Origin: Poteriospumella lacustris
Taxonomy: Eukaryota > Sar > Chrysophyceae > Chromulinales > Dinobryaceae
Assembly: GCA_008000375.1 (NCBI GenBank)
Contig: SMOI01000195.1
Location: forward strand, 1-61,493
Length of the DNA stretch: 61,493 nt
Direction: 5' to 3'
Made by a program: the position numbers and the translations under genes. The notes beneath the pieces are model-generated. The model was not told the DNA's origin. It searched no databases and saw only the letters and a list, made by a program, of their open reading frames with translations. Each line of letters starts with the position of its first letter. The stretch's first letter is position 1. Shown here piece by piece: positions 23,194 to 34,062 of the stretch.

Positions 23194-24126
23194 CTAGGCG
23201 GACCGCTGGTACAGGCCGCGCAGCCACTCGACGGACATGAACATGAAGACCGTGTGGCCGCCGCAGCGGAGGTAGTACGGAGGGAACCCCGTCCACAAAC
23301 GAAGCACGCCCTCTGAGCGAGCAATCGTGGTGATGGTTTGCAGCGCGGAGCGGTAGGGGTTGACGCCGGTCACGGGGTCTGGGCGCTGGAAGGCCATGCG
23401 GTTCTTCGCCGTCTCGAAGGGCATCGTCACGATCGAGTAGATGAGGCCGGACGTCATCGACGCGTAGAACACATTGGCGGTCTCGTTCTTAACTCCGAAT
23501 TCGCGGAAGAGTCCGCGGAACTGATCGTAGGTGCCGACTTGGACAGCGCCGACGAGCATCGCGCGGTTCACGAAGGGGCCGACGCCACGGAAGAACGTTG
23601 CCGAGCCTTCCTCGCGCAGAATTCGCTGGAATGCGTCTCCAACTGACCGATAGTTGCGGCGCTGAGCCGGAGGTTGCGCTGCATCGTTCGACATACGAAC
23701 GAGCGTCACCTCCGCCGGGCAGCTGATGGCCGCGGCGACACCGCCAGACACGACGCCGCAAACCAAACGGGACAAGAAGTCGGTCTCGCGGTACTTCGCC
23801 ATCGTATCGCGGAACACTTCGAAGAATCCAAAGCGAGAAGTGGCGTAGAACAGTTGCCGCAGAAGGCCAGCGCCAAGACCTTTGTACAGGGCTCCGACGC
23901 CTTCCTGCTTCAAAATGCCCGACGAAAACTTCACAAACGACGTCTCGACGGCAGCGCCGGATGAAGACGCCAGATTCATGCGAATACCAAGAGTGTTGAA
24001 GGGATGGATGACGACCCACCCAATCAGTCCACCAAGGCCGGCGGTGAAGAAGTTGACACTGGTCGGGATTTTCTTCGGGGCGATGGGCGCCACGTCGGAC
24101 GACTGCGGCTTGCTCTGAACACTCAT
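23194..24126 (-). CDS. Mitochondrial 2-oxoglutarate/malate-type carrier (SLC25 family)
   Basis: A single exon; 310 residues from ATG 24126, the usual carrier size. The longer open frame upstream was rejected because it lacks carrier sequence. Three ~100-residue repeats, each with two membrane helices, are visible with their signature sites: HPFNTLGIRM, CPAEVTLVRM and MPFETAKNRM. The second site (PAEV..RM) is typical of SLC25A11-like oxoglutarate carriers. The predicted role is exchange of oxoglutarate for malate or related dicarboxylates across the inner membrane. Substrate is inferred from family resemblance. Confidence 0.82.
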   Translation of the reverse strand: MSVQSKPQSSDVAPIAPKKIPTSVNFFTAGLGGLIGWVVIHPFNTLGIRMNLASSSGAAVETSFVKFSSGILKQEGVGALYKGLGAGLLRQLFYATSRFGFFEVFRDTMAKYRETDFLSRLVCGVVSGGVAAAISCPAEVTLVRMSNDAAQPPAQRRNYRSVGDAFQRILREEGSATFFRGVGPFVNRAMLVGAVQVGTYDQFRGLFREFGVKNETANVFYASMTSGLIYSIVTMPFETAKNRMAFQRPDPVTGVNPYRSALQTITTIARSEGVLRLWTGFPPYYLRCGGHTVFMFMSVEWLRGLYQRSA

Positions 24127-24537
24127 CTTTAGGTGCGCTGGACGGATACCATTGTGCCTCACGCGGTTGCTGTAGCTACACGTCTTCGCGTGAGATTCGA
24201 TGGCGAATCCTGCCGCCGGTCGCTGCGCAGCGCCGCCGCCCGAGCGCATCCGACCGACGGACGACGGTTGCCGCGCTGAGCCTCTGCCACAGAACCGGCG
24301 GCAAAGTGAAGTTGCCGTCGGCGATTGAACCAGCAGCGACCTTTCGATTCGTTCGGGTAATCGACCCCTTACATGCGTTTGGTCTTTGAGAACACTTAGT
24401 TCCAGCATTATTTCATTCTTCGTCGCGTCAAGTGACGAACACGAAGTGAGAACAACGCACAGCAAACGGCAACGACTAAAGAGTATTTACAATCGGGTGT
24501 AGGAGCAGCCGCGGCACCACCGAGCAGTAACCGTGGG

Positions 24538-25305
24538 CTACCACCGACCAATGTACGGGACGGTCTCTCGGTAATAGTCCACGCCGTTCGAAAAGTATGC
24601 GATGTCGTTGATGGTGACGTTGCATGAATCCGGAGTGATACACGTCGGGAGCCGCATGCCCATGTTTTGAGCGACTTGGCCGGCAGGCGTGCGCACGCAA
24701 TCGTTAATTGATGTACTACCGCGGGCATTGATGTAGTATCCAACCGGGCACAAGTTGCAATCGTCAGCGCTTTTTCCTCGAATGGTGGAGCGGTACCGTC
24801 CAAATGGACACTTGGTGCATTCCTTCGCCTGTTCCAGCGCCACAATAGACACATTTGTGACGGCCTCACGGTAGGTCCCAGCTGGACAAGGCAGCATTTG
24901 ACCATTGTTGCAGAAAAAGCCTGCTTGGCAGATCTGTAAGCCGATGTCACAGCCGTCTTGGCACTCCAACTTCGCCTCAGTAATCAGATCGCTGTAGCCC
25001 GCGGTGACCTTGTAGCGGTAAAAGTATCCACACAGCTTCTTGCACGTGGTATTACGCGGAACTTCGTTGTAAAAAATAGTGCAGCCCAGTTGGCAGAACC
25101 CACTGTTTGTGGAAGGGAAGCGGGCGGTGTGCCAAGGGTGGTCAAGCGTCTCAGGCATTCTCGTCGGGCCCGTCAAACGATCCGCTGTAGCACAGTTAGA
25201 GCGACATAGCGTCAACTGAGATGTGCTCAATTGAAAAGCCAACAGAATTAAAGAAAGCAGCAGCCACCCCGACCATCGCTGGAGAAATCTTTGCAAACCG
25301 CTCAT
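24538..25305 (-). CDS. Secreted cysteine-rich protein with GCC2/GCC3 (ephrin-receptor-like) repeats
   Basis: 255 residues. The N-terminus is a signal peptide (WSGWLLLSLILLAFQLSTS). About 20 cysteines follow; the second half has the GCC2/GCC3 pattern: LPCPAGTYREAV, ECTKCPFGRYRSTIRGKSADDC and DCNLCPVGYYINARGSTS. No membrane anchor is visible at the C-terminus, so secretion or a shed surface protein is likely. Such repeats occur in extracellular proteins of many protists and animals; the ligand is unknown. It is divergent from THOC2. Confidence 0.75.
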   Translation of the reverse strand: MSGLQRFLQRWSGWLLLSLILLAFQLSTSQLTLCRSNCATADRLTGPTRMPETLDHPWHTARFPSTNSGFCQLGCTIFYNEVPRNTTCKKLCGYFYRYKVTAGYSDLITEAKLECQDGCDIGLQICQAGFFCNNGQMLPCPAGTYREAVTNVSIVALEQAKECTKCPFGRYRSTIRGKSADDCNLCPVGYYINARGSTSINDCVRTPAGQVAQNMGMRLPTCITPDSCNVTINDIAYFSNGVDYYRETVPYIGRW

Positions 25306-25682
25306 AGCAGAATGGACGCGAAAAATCGCAAAGTGTCGCTTCGGAACCTTCCGCCTCTAATAGACGAATTGTGTTGTGTTGACGCTGTTTTTGTTTGCTG
25401 CACCAACAAACTGAGAAGAACACCGCGACCAGTTGACGATAACGAACGCGTTCTCGATCTGTGAGTGAGCGGAGCCTTTGCGCGCTGCGGAGATTGAAAC
25501 GGTTGATGCTCGCAAAGTCTGGAAACTTTTGGGGACATTTGGGGCTCGTCATGCGGCAGCGACGCAAGAGACGTCGATGATCCATTCGACGGCACATCGA
25601 ACAGCACCGCACGTTCTGTGGAGGATAGATTCCACACAATTATTCGTTTCTGACTAATCGCCACCGTGGAAGCTGCGAAAGG
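25306..25682. promoter_or_regulatory. Divergent upstream region of the secreted protein and THOC2
   Basis: A 377-bp gap between divergent starts. Overlapping minus-strand frames exist but have no coding character that I can support. Confidence 0.4.
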
Positions 25683-28600
25683 ATGGACGTCGATGTACCC
25701 GTCGAGGCCTCCAAGGCGGCGTGGAGCGAGGAAGAAACAACACACAACGTCTTGTCCACAGCACAGCTGGCTGTGGATGGATCCATACCTGTCCTGGATG
25801 CTGTCAACAAGCTAAAAATCAACTTAAGCGAAGGGATAGAAGGGGGTAGCTGCACGAAAGATCGGTGGAAAGCCGTCTATGCGAGTGTGATTTGGATTTT
25901 AGGCACCCAGGTGAGTAGCCACGCCGCCTCACACTCGTCCAACTGCGATTGACGGCCACTCTCGAGCATAGATTTCCTCTCAAGGGGAGGGGGAGGAGTT
26001 TCCTCGGAAGAATTTCGTCGATTTGGTGAAGGACAGCATAGCGCACGACTTGATGGACAGCGCGCTGCTGAAGGCGACGCTGGAGTTGTCGACGCTGGCG
26101 ATGCTCGGTCTCATCAAAGACGAAGATGGCCACCAAAAGCGACTGGTTAAGCTGAATACAGGCGTTGTGTACAAGCAGCAGAAGTACAACTTGGAGCGCG
26201 AGGAGACGGAGGGCTACGCGAAGCTCATCGTGCTGCTGCGCAACATGCCCAGTGCTCCTGCCGAAGTCGACGCCGTCGTCCAATCGGTCCTCGCCATTAT
26301 CGGGCAGTTCGACCTGGAGCCCAATCGCGTAATGGACATCGTCCTGGACTGCTTCGAGCAGCAGCCGCGCAGCCTGTCGTTCGTGGCGCTCCTCAAGCGC
26401 TTCAAGCCCGCGTACATCGTGCACGTCTTGGGCTTCAAGTTCGGCCACTACCAGGCGCGTGTGACTGGAGATGGCGCCTCGATGGCGTCGCCGTCGCCGT
26501 CGCCGTCTGGATACGAGGTGGTGCCGCCCAGCTTGACCCTGTTGGCCGCAACGCTCGTCGCGCAACAGCTCGTCGAGCTGGACGCGCTGCTGCCTTACCT
26601 GACGCCCTCATTGGAGGAGACCGCGGCGCTTCTCAAGGCGAAGGAAGACGCTGTCCGCAAGCACCTGCAGTCGACGTCCGGCCTGAACGACTTCCTCAGC
26701 GGTGCCCAGCCGCCAACCGTCGCCGCTGCCGTCGCGGCGGAGGCCGATGGCGCTGCCGCTGCCGCCCCGGTGGCCTCCGCAACGCTGCCACGCTCCGCCG
26801 ACTTCTTGAGGCAGCCGTTGAATCTGCGGACAGGCAGCGCGTGGCGCCGCGCGTCGACGTGTGCCATCGTTGCCAGTGCGTCGGCGGCACTGAAGCCGTC
26901 GGCGAGCCACAAGTCGCTGACGGTTAGCACGTCGGCCGTCGCGCTGGCGGCGTCCGCAGCGGCGGCTTCGACGCCGTCGTTGGGGGCGGCGGGTCGAGCC
27001 CAGCGCCAACAGGAGAAAGAGCAGCGAGAGCGCGAGCGGCAGCAGGAACTGGAGGCCGAGGAGGCGCAGCTGTCGGCGCAGCTGCGCCTCTTCGACCGCA
27101 GCGACATGTTCAGCGCCGAGGAGGCCGACGTGCGGCGCCACCCGGTGCTGTCGCTGGCCGCGGCGCTGCTGCAAACGCAGAGTCTCGACGCGGCGATGGT
27201 GCTACTGCGCGCACTGCAGACGCACGGCGTCAGCATGGACTTCCTCCTCGCGTACTCGAAGCCGCTGCGCCAGGCGATGGCCGCGCTGGCCCTCGGCGCC
27301 GTTCAGCCGCTCACGCGCAGCCTGCGCCACACGCCGCACCTCTGCGGACCGAAGGCCGCCGTGCTCAGCGAGCTGACACCGGTCGCGGTCGCGGTCGGGG
27401 GCGCGCAGCCGGCGGCGCTGCTGACGGAGCTGCAGGGCCTGCCGGCGCTGCAGGAGTCGCTGCTGCAGGCGCTGTCGTACCACGTGTCGACCTCGACGGC
27501 GCTGTTCACGGCACTGGCGGCGCTGCTGAAGACGTTCATCGAGGCGCACTACGGGCTGCTGCTGGGCCTGGCGCAGTCGCTGGAGGCGCAGGCGCAGCGC
27601 GGCCGTCTGCCGCCGCGCGCGGGCGACGAGGACGAGGCGCAGCGCGTCTTCCGCACGGCGAGCGCGCTGGCGCAGCAGTTGCTGCTGGCGCTGAGCACCT
27701 CCGGCGCCGACGCCACGTTCCTCTCGGCGCAGCTGTGGCGCGCCTTGTCGCTGCTGCCGTATCCGCTGCGGTTCCGCATCTACGACGCCCACCGCGCGCA
27801 ACTGGCGGCCCCCGGCGTCGGCCTCGGCGTGTCGGTGGCGGTGCGCGCGGCGACGAAGGACATCAAGAACGAGCTGAAGCGCCTGACGAAGGACAACCCC
27901 AAGCCCACCGCGCTGAAGCTGGCGAAGCTGCTGCAGAGCCACGCGGTGTCGGCGGCCGCGGCCTTTCTGGCGCTCGTCGAGTCCTTCGACAACTTCATCC
28001 CCTACTGCGTCGAGGCGCTGCGCACGCTGTCCGACCAGGCGCGCGACCTCTTCGCACACGCGTTTCTCTGCGAACTGCACGAGAAGGAGGCGCAGCGCAA
28101 CGACGCGGAGGCGTCGCAGGAGGGGCGGCCGACGCCTGCCTGGTTCGCGGCGCTCGCGCGCTTCATCGCGGCGTTCTACGCGCGCTACCCGGGCACCGAG
28201 CTGCGCGGCCTGCTGGCGTATCTGCTGCGGTCGCTGGCGGCGGGACGCGTGGGCGACCTGCTGCTGCTGCGTGAGCTGGTGACGGGGATGGGCGGCGTGG
28301 ACTCGCTGCGCGAGCTGTCGGCGACGCAGCTCGAGGGCCTGTCTGGCGGCCGCGTGCTGCGCGCCGAGGTCCTGGGCGCGCCCGGCGCCACGACGACGAT
28401 CGCCGCGGGCGCAGCCGGCGGCGCGGCCAGCCACCAGCTGCAGCTGAACCAACAGCGACGCGCCGCGGCGGCGCTGCGGGACACGCTGCTGAGCAGCCAG
28501 ACGGCGCTGCCCGTGGTGCTCTTCGTGGCGCGGCTGCGCGACAAGGCGGTGACGGACGAGGCCGTGACGCAGCTGAAGGTGGCGTCGGCGCTGGCCGACC

Positions 28601-31353
28601 TGGCGCAGGACCTGCTGCTGCAGCTCGCCGACTTCCTCGTGCTCGACGTGGCGTCCTCGTCGGCCGCCGCCGCCGCGCCGACGCAGACCAACGCCAAGGC
28701 GCTCGAGGCCGTCGCGCGGGCGCTGCCGTCGTTCGCGACGCTGCTCGGCGAGCTGCGCCTGGCGCCGGCGCTGTGCTTCCAGCTGCTGCGCCCGCTCTTC
28801 CGCACGTCGCTGCTGCCGCCGCCGGCCGCCGCGCAGAAGACGCTGGCGCAGTGGCAGCTGTTTGGCGATGGCGTCGGCGCCGCGCTGCGCGACTGCCTCG
28901 AGCGCGAACACGTGCGCCTCTACGGCGCTCTGGAGGGCGACGAGGCCGCTGACGACGCCTCCGCCGCCGCCACCGCCGCCGCCGCCGAGCGCGTGCAGCA
29001 GCTGCGTCGGTGGTGGGCGCTGCCGCTCGAGCGCTTCGTCGCGGCCGCTGACGGCGCCGTCGCCGCCGCCGACGGCGACGCGGACGCGACGGCGCTGAGC
29101 CCGCTGGAGCGCCTGTACCTGTGGTTCTGGGGCCTGGCGCTGTCCGACGTGACGCACCCCGCCGACCGCTACGCCGCCGAGGCGCGCCGCATCGCCGACC
29201 GCGTCGCGGAGGTCGAGCAGCGCAAGACGCACGCGTCGGCCGCGACGCTGAACCTCTCCTCTGCCGACTTCAAAAAGTGGCAGAAGGCGCGCGACGCGGA
29301 GATCGCGCCGCTGCGCGCGGCGCTCGCGGCGCTGACCGAGGAGGCCGCGACACAGCGCGCGCAGGCGGAGGCGCTGCGCGAGCGCCTCTCGCGCGAGCGC
29401 GACGTGTTTCTGCCGCGCGACTGGCAGCAGTCGCCGCGACTGGTGGCCGACTGGCTCGTGCAGACGCTGCTGCTGCCGCGGCTGTCGCTGGGCGCGGCCG
29501 AGGCCGTCTACTGCGTCAAGTTCGTGCGTCTGTGCCACGACGTCGGCGTGCGCGGCCTGCACCTGCTGGCGGTCTTCGACGCGGTGCTGCGCCGCGTGCT
29601 CGGCCTCGTGTACGCCGCGACGGAGGCGGAGGCCGCGTGTCTGGGCCACGCGCTGCAGGAGATCCTCGCCACGGCCGCGCGCTGGCAGCGCTCGATGCAG
29701 CTGTACGACGCCGAGCTGAAGGCGCGCGTCGCGGTCTGCTGCCCCGCCGCGTCGCTGGCGCCAGCCGCCGCCGCCGCCGCCGCGCTGCCGGCGCGCCGCA
29801 GGGCGAGCTGAGCGAGGCGGAGCGCGCGTCGCTGGTGCAAGCGGCGGCCTCGTCGTACACGAAGTACCTGCAGCTGTGCCGCCTGTGGCAGACGACGCTG
29901 CTCGCGGCGCTGCTGCGCGGCCTCGGCAGCCGCGAGTTCATCTACCTGCGCTGCGCGATGACGCTGCTGTCGCGCGTCGTCGAGTTCTTCCCCTCGCGGC
30001 GCTCCGACGGACAGACGCTGCTGGCGCGCGTCGACGCGCTGGCCGGCGAGGAGAAGAACGAGCGCGGCGACCTGCAGCTGATGGCGCGCTCGCTCGCCGT
30101 GCGGCTGCGGAAGCAGTCGACCGCCTGGACGAACGACCTCGGCGCCAGCGCCGCCGGAGCGAAGGGCGGCGCGAAGCCCGCGCCGAAGATGAGCGCCATC
30201 GCGAAGGAGTCGCTGGCCCGCGCCGCGCCGCCCGCTGCGACGGTGGCGACTGGCGGTGCGGCTGCGGCGGCTGCGGCGGTGGCCACTGCCGCCCCGTCGA
30301 CGAAACAGACCGACGCGCCGCCGGCCGCGAAGGGGCAGCCAACCGCCGCCAGGGGCGCCGGGCCGCGCGAGCCGCGCGAGAGAGAGCCGCGCGACCGCGA
30401 CGCAGCTCGCGACACTGCTCGCGACACTGCTCGCGACACTGCTCGCGACACTGCTCGCGACACTGCTCGCGACACTGGGCGAGACGCTGGACGAGACGCT
30501 GGACGAGACGCTGGACGAGACGCGGGGCGGGACGTCGGGCGCGGCCGCGACGGTCGCGACAGCCGCGACACGCGAGACACAGCGCAGCCGCGCGAGCGCG
30601 ACGGGCGGCAGTACGCGCGCCCACCGCCACCGCCGAGCCAGCCACCTGTCGCACAGGCGGCGGGTGGGCCAGCCGCAGCGGCGACCGGCAGCCTGAAGGA
30701 GCGGCTGGCGCAGAGCGGGCGCGGCGCCGCGCGCGAGCCCACCGAGGGCCGCGAGAGCGGCGCGAAGCGCTCGCGACCGGTCGAGGACGCAGCTGCGACA
30801 GCGGCCCCTGCGGGCGCAAGCAAAGCGGCGCGCACCGACGCCGACCGCGACGCGCGCTCGTCCGCCCAACGCCAGCAGTCGACCAGCGGCAGCGGCAGCG
30901 GCGGTGGCAGCGGCAGTGGCAGCGGTGGCGGTGGCGCACGTTCCGCGGCGCAGCAGCCGCCGGCGTCGTCGTCGCACAACGACGCCGGCGGGACGAAGGC
31001 GCCCGCCTCGACAGCGACGGCACCGCGGCCGCAGCATCTCCGCGGCAACTCGCAGCCGCGCGACAACGCGCGTCATGGCGGCGGCAGCGGTGGCGGGAGT
31101 CGTCCGCCTCCGCCGCCGCTGCCGGCGAACCCGCCGCCGCCCGCGAGCCACAGCAGCGGCTACGCTGGCCAGTCCAGCGGTCGCGGTGGCGGCGACTTCC
31201 ACTCCCGCGACGGGGGGCGCGAGTCTGGCGGCCAACAGCGGCGTGACCGGCCGCCGCCGCCGCCCAGCGCCAACGCCAACGCGCACGGAGGCTACCGACA
31301 GACGCCGACCGGTGGGCCCCCAGGGGCGCCGCCGCCTCCGCCGCCACTGCCTC

Positions 31354-31396
<43 letters not shown>

Positions 31397-31404
31397 TAAC
31401 GGTA

Positions 31405-31441
<37 letters not shown>

Positions 31442-31559
31442 TAACGGTAGCAACGGCAACGGCAACGGCAACGGTAGCAACGGCGGTGGAGGCGCTGGGG
31501 GCTACTCCTCGGGGGGCTACGGCCAGTCGTATCCGCCGAACAAGCGGCCGCGTCGCTAG
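25683..31559 (+). CDS. THOC2: THO complex subunit 2 (mRNA export)
   Basis: Exons 25683-25910, 25972-29733 and 29802-31559 (introns 61 and 68 bp, all phase 0) give 1,915 residues. The second intron has a GTCTGC donor; without it the frame stops at 29811. THOC2 sequence is clear near the start (LIKDEDGHQKRLVKLNTGV, PNRVMDIVLDCFEQQP, FKPAYIVHVLGFKFGHYQ), and helical THOC2-type sequence continues to ~1400 (FKKWQKARDAEIAPLR, REFIYLRCAMTLLSRVVEFF). The C-terminal ~500 residues are low-complexity: an RDTA/RDAG repeat, Gly/Pro-rich blocks and an Asn-Gly repeat. THOC2 is the scaffold of THO/TREX, which couples transcription to mRNA packaging and export. The tail is longer than in most homologues and is probably RNA-binding or disordered. 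Confidence 0.85.
30405..30530 (+). repeat. 12-bp tandem repeat inside THOC2
   Basis: Six exact copies of GCTCGCGACACT (30405-30476) are followed by about four copies of a related unit, GACGAGACGCTG. They encode (RDTA)n then (GRDA)n. Confidence 0.9.
31356..31484 (+). repeat. 6-bp AACGGC repeat array in THOC2
   Basis: Runs of AACGGC are broken by AACGGTAACGGTAGC. They encode Asn-Gly repeats with periodic Ser near the THOC2 C-terminus. Confidence 0.9.
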
Positions 31560-31918
31560 GATGACGGGACGTCCTTGTATCGTAATTACTCGTATCTACC
31601 ATAGGACTTGTTGTGCGTTTTGTTCACAGCCAATGACACACGACACATGTGTCGCGCGAAGTGTCGGTCCGACGGACGCGCCGGCCGCCGTCGTCTGAGA
31701 GCGTCTCCCGCTCGGAGTCTTCTCCGCCGGCCGCCTTATTCGCCTTCTTCGACGCCGCGACGCTTCTAAACTGCGAGCGCTTCGAGCACAATCAACTGCC
31801 GAGAGGAGACGTCGATCAGGATCCCGCATCTATGAGGAGGAGACACTCCGTTGGTCTGGCAGTGTAACGGAGACATTGACGCCCCATCGCCTTGACCGCG
31901 CCGCCAGAACGACTGACC
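31560..31918. promoter_or_regulatory. Gap between THOC2 and the HTH-like gene
   Basis: A 359-bp tandem-orientation gap that must hold the THOC2 3' end signal and the next promoter. No gene and no defined motif was seen. Confidence 0.4.
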
Positions 31919-33868
31919 ATGGCCACCGTTGCGCCATCCCAAGAACAACACGACGGGTTTCCGTTGAAGCCCGAATCGACTCGACTGAAAATATCCTTCT
32001 CACCCGAAGGCCACAACGCACCGCCCCTGCAGAAGACGTTCCTCGTCAAAGACGGGCAGGAGGCGATGCTTGAAACGCTGCTGCGACGGGCGTTCGGCGT
32101 GCCGCAGCATTTGACGGTCTCGCTGGTTCTGGACGGTGACATCATTTGCTGCCCCGTTCACCTCATCGACTTGAATGAGGCTCGAAGAGCGAAGGAGATA
32201 GAGCTGCAGACGTTTCCGTCGACGCAGGCGCTGCCGACGACCTTCGCCCCGCAGCCGGCGGTGTCCGCCGTGCCGCACGTCGAGTTTCCAGAGACGTACG
32301 CGCCGCCTCCAGCTCCGCAGCCATCAGCGCCCTTGACGGCCGCCAAGCCCAAGAGCAAGTCGACGAGTCGCTCCGGCAGCGCGAACAACGTCGCCGACCT
32401 CGCCGCCTCGCCGCCGGCCGCCGCGGCGGATGGCAGCTCCAGCAGCGGCTCGGCGCCCGCGAAGCGGCCTGCTGCTTCGAAACGCGCACGGAAAGCGCCA
32501 GCGGAGGCGCCCAGCAGTGGTAGCCATCTCATCGCGGGCGATGCAGATGGCGACTCCGACGGCGACGGCGGCGGCGCGCTGGACGGCAGCCGCGAGGACC
32601 GGCGGAAGAACAACCGCGGCCTGGACCACCGCCGGTCGTACCTGAAGGAGGAGAAGATCCTCGTCATGTGGCTGAAGGACTGCGGCCGCTCGGCCGACGA
32701 GATCGCGCAGCTGACGCGCGTGTCGAAGAGCAACGTGGAGAAGTGGTGCTCCGACAAGACGCGCGACAAGATCCTCGCCAAGTACCGACACACCAGCGCG
32801 GGCTCCGGCGCGGGCGACGTGCTGGCGAGCTCGCTGGACGCCAACGGGCTGCACTTCCTCGCGACGGACAAGTTCGCGATGCAGTCGGCGCTGCTGTTCC
32901 TGCTCGACCGGCTGCGCACGTTGTCGTCCGAGTCGCACATGGTCGTCGACGAGGACGCGCTCTTCGCCGCCGCCGACCTCACGCGGCACTCGCAGACGCC
33001 GTACGCGGCGGCGGCGCTGGGCGGCGGCCACGGCTTCTACGTCGCGCACATGCCCGTGCAGGCCGCGCAGATGAACTACCTGCCGCCGCTGGCGCGCGAG
33101 CTGTCGGAGAAGGTGCACGCCAGCGTCGCGCAGCAGGCCTTCGCACAGGCGAACAAGCGCGCGCGGATAGGCGAGGCGGTCCAGTCGCAGTCGCAGCAGC
33201 TGCTGCAGCAGGCGGCGTCGCTGCTCGGCGCCTTCAACCGGGCGCCCGAAGGCGCAGCGGCCGCCGTCGAAGAGGACGACGAGGACGACGACGAGGACGA
33301 CGAGGAGAGCGCGCGCGAGATGCTCGAGCAGATGCTGCATCAGCGGCGCGCGTCGCTCGGACTGGCGAGTGCCGCGCCGCCGGCGGCGAAGAAGTGGAGC
33401 GCGCTCGACGTGCTCTCTGCGGCCGCCGCGCCGGTCGACGTCGACGCGCTGCCGAAGACCTTCGGCGCCGGCGGCGGCGTCAGCGCCAAGGCGCCGCCCG
33501 CCCCGTCGACCGGATCGGCGCCGTCGTCGTCGTCGTCGTCGAGCGCCACAGCGCTGCCGCTGTCCGCGCTGCCGCCGCTGCTGCCGCGCTACGAGAACGT
33601 GCGCATGGAGTACACCGACCAGTTCGCGCTGAGCGTCGCCGCGGGCCCTGCGAACGATGCGGTGCCACCGGACGCCGCGTCGAATGGAGCGACGCCGCGT
33701 GAGTCGGCCGCCGCGGAGCCGACGGCTGCGCCGCTGAGCACGGCGGGCGTCGTGCAGGCGCAGCGCCAGCTGCTGCCGAGCACGAAGTTCCTCCTGCACC
33801 TGCGGCCGCAGCTGCTGCAGCAGCAGGACGAAGAGGACGCCGCCGTGCTGACGCTGCTGGGCGAGTAG
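31919..33868 (+). CDS. Unknown protein with helix-turn-helix-like segment
   Basis: 649 residues from ATG 31919; the longer frame upstream starts at a non-ATG codon. Residues ~20-90 look like a small folded domain (LKISFSPEGHNAPPLQKTF, VSLVLDGDIICCPVHLIDL). After an Ala/Ser/Pro linker, residues ~230-290 contain a basic stretch and EEKILVMWLKDCGRSADEIA, then LTRVSKSNVEKWCSDKTRDK, which has the spacing of a helix-turn-helix. A C-terminal acidic segment (EEDDEDDDEDDEES) precedes a helical region. A DNA-binding regulator is plausible but unproven; I do not recognise the family. Confidence 0.6.
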   Translation: MATVAPSQEQHDGFPLKPESTRLKISFSPEGHNAPPLQKTFLVKDGQEAMLETLLRRAFGVPQHLTVSLVLDGDIICCPVHLIDLNEARRAKEIELQTFPSTQALPTTFAPQPAVSAVPHVEFPETYAPPPAPQPSAPLTAAKPKSKSTSRSGSANNVADLAASPPAAAADGSSSSGSAPAKRPAASKRARKAPAEAPSSGSHLIAGDADGDSDGDGGGALDGSREDRRKNNRGLDHRRSYLKEEKILVMWLKDCGRSADEIAQLTRVSKSNVEKWCSDKTRDKILAKYRHTSAGSGAGDVLASSLDANGLHFLATDKFAMQSALLFLLDRLRTLSSESHMVVDEDALFAAADLTRHSQTPYAAAALGGGHGFYVAHMPVQAAQMNYLPPLARELSEKVHASVAQQAFAQANKRARIGEAVQSQSQQLLQQAASLLGAFNRAPEGAAAAVEEDDEDDDEDDEESAREMLEQMLHQRRASLGLASAAPPAAKKWSALDVLSAAAAPVDVDALPKTFGAGGGVSAKAPPAPSTGSAPSSSSSSSATALPLSALPPLLPRYENVRMEYTDQFALSVAAGPANDAVPPDAASNGATPRESAAAEPTAAPLSTAGVVQAQRQLLPSTKFLLHLRPQLLQQQDEEDAAVLTLLGE

Positions 33869-34062
33869 CGCCCCGTGTACATACGAATCTGGCGCCGTGC
33901 GCAGTTAAAAATACAGTTGATCGCCGCCGCACAGGCGACGAGGGCTACGTCGTCCTCTCTCTCGGGTGTGTGTGTGTGGCGGGGGGGGCGGGGGTAAAGT
34001 CAGCAGGTGCGGGCCCGCGGGTGGACGGGCGGGCCGCGTACGGACACGGCGAGCGGCGCGGC

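Noticed and set aside
27202-29649. 815-codon open frame antisense to THOC2
   Set aside because: GC-rich coding DNA with few stops on the other strand; composition is Arg/Gln/Leu-only and the sense strand has clear THOC2 sequence.
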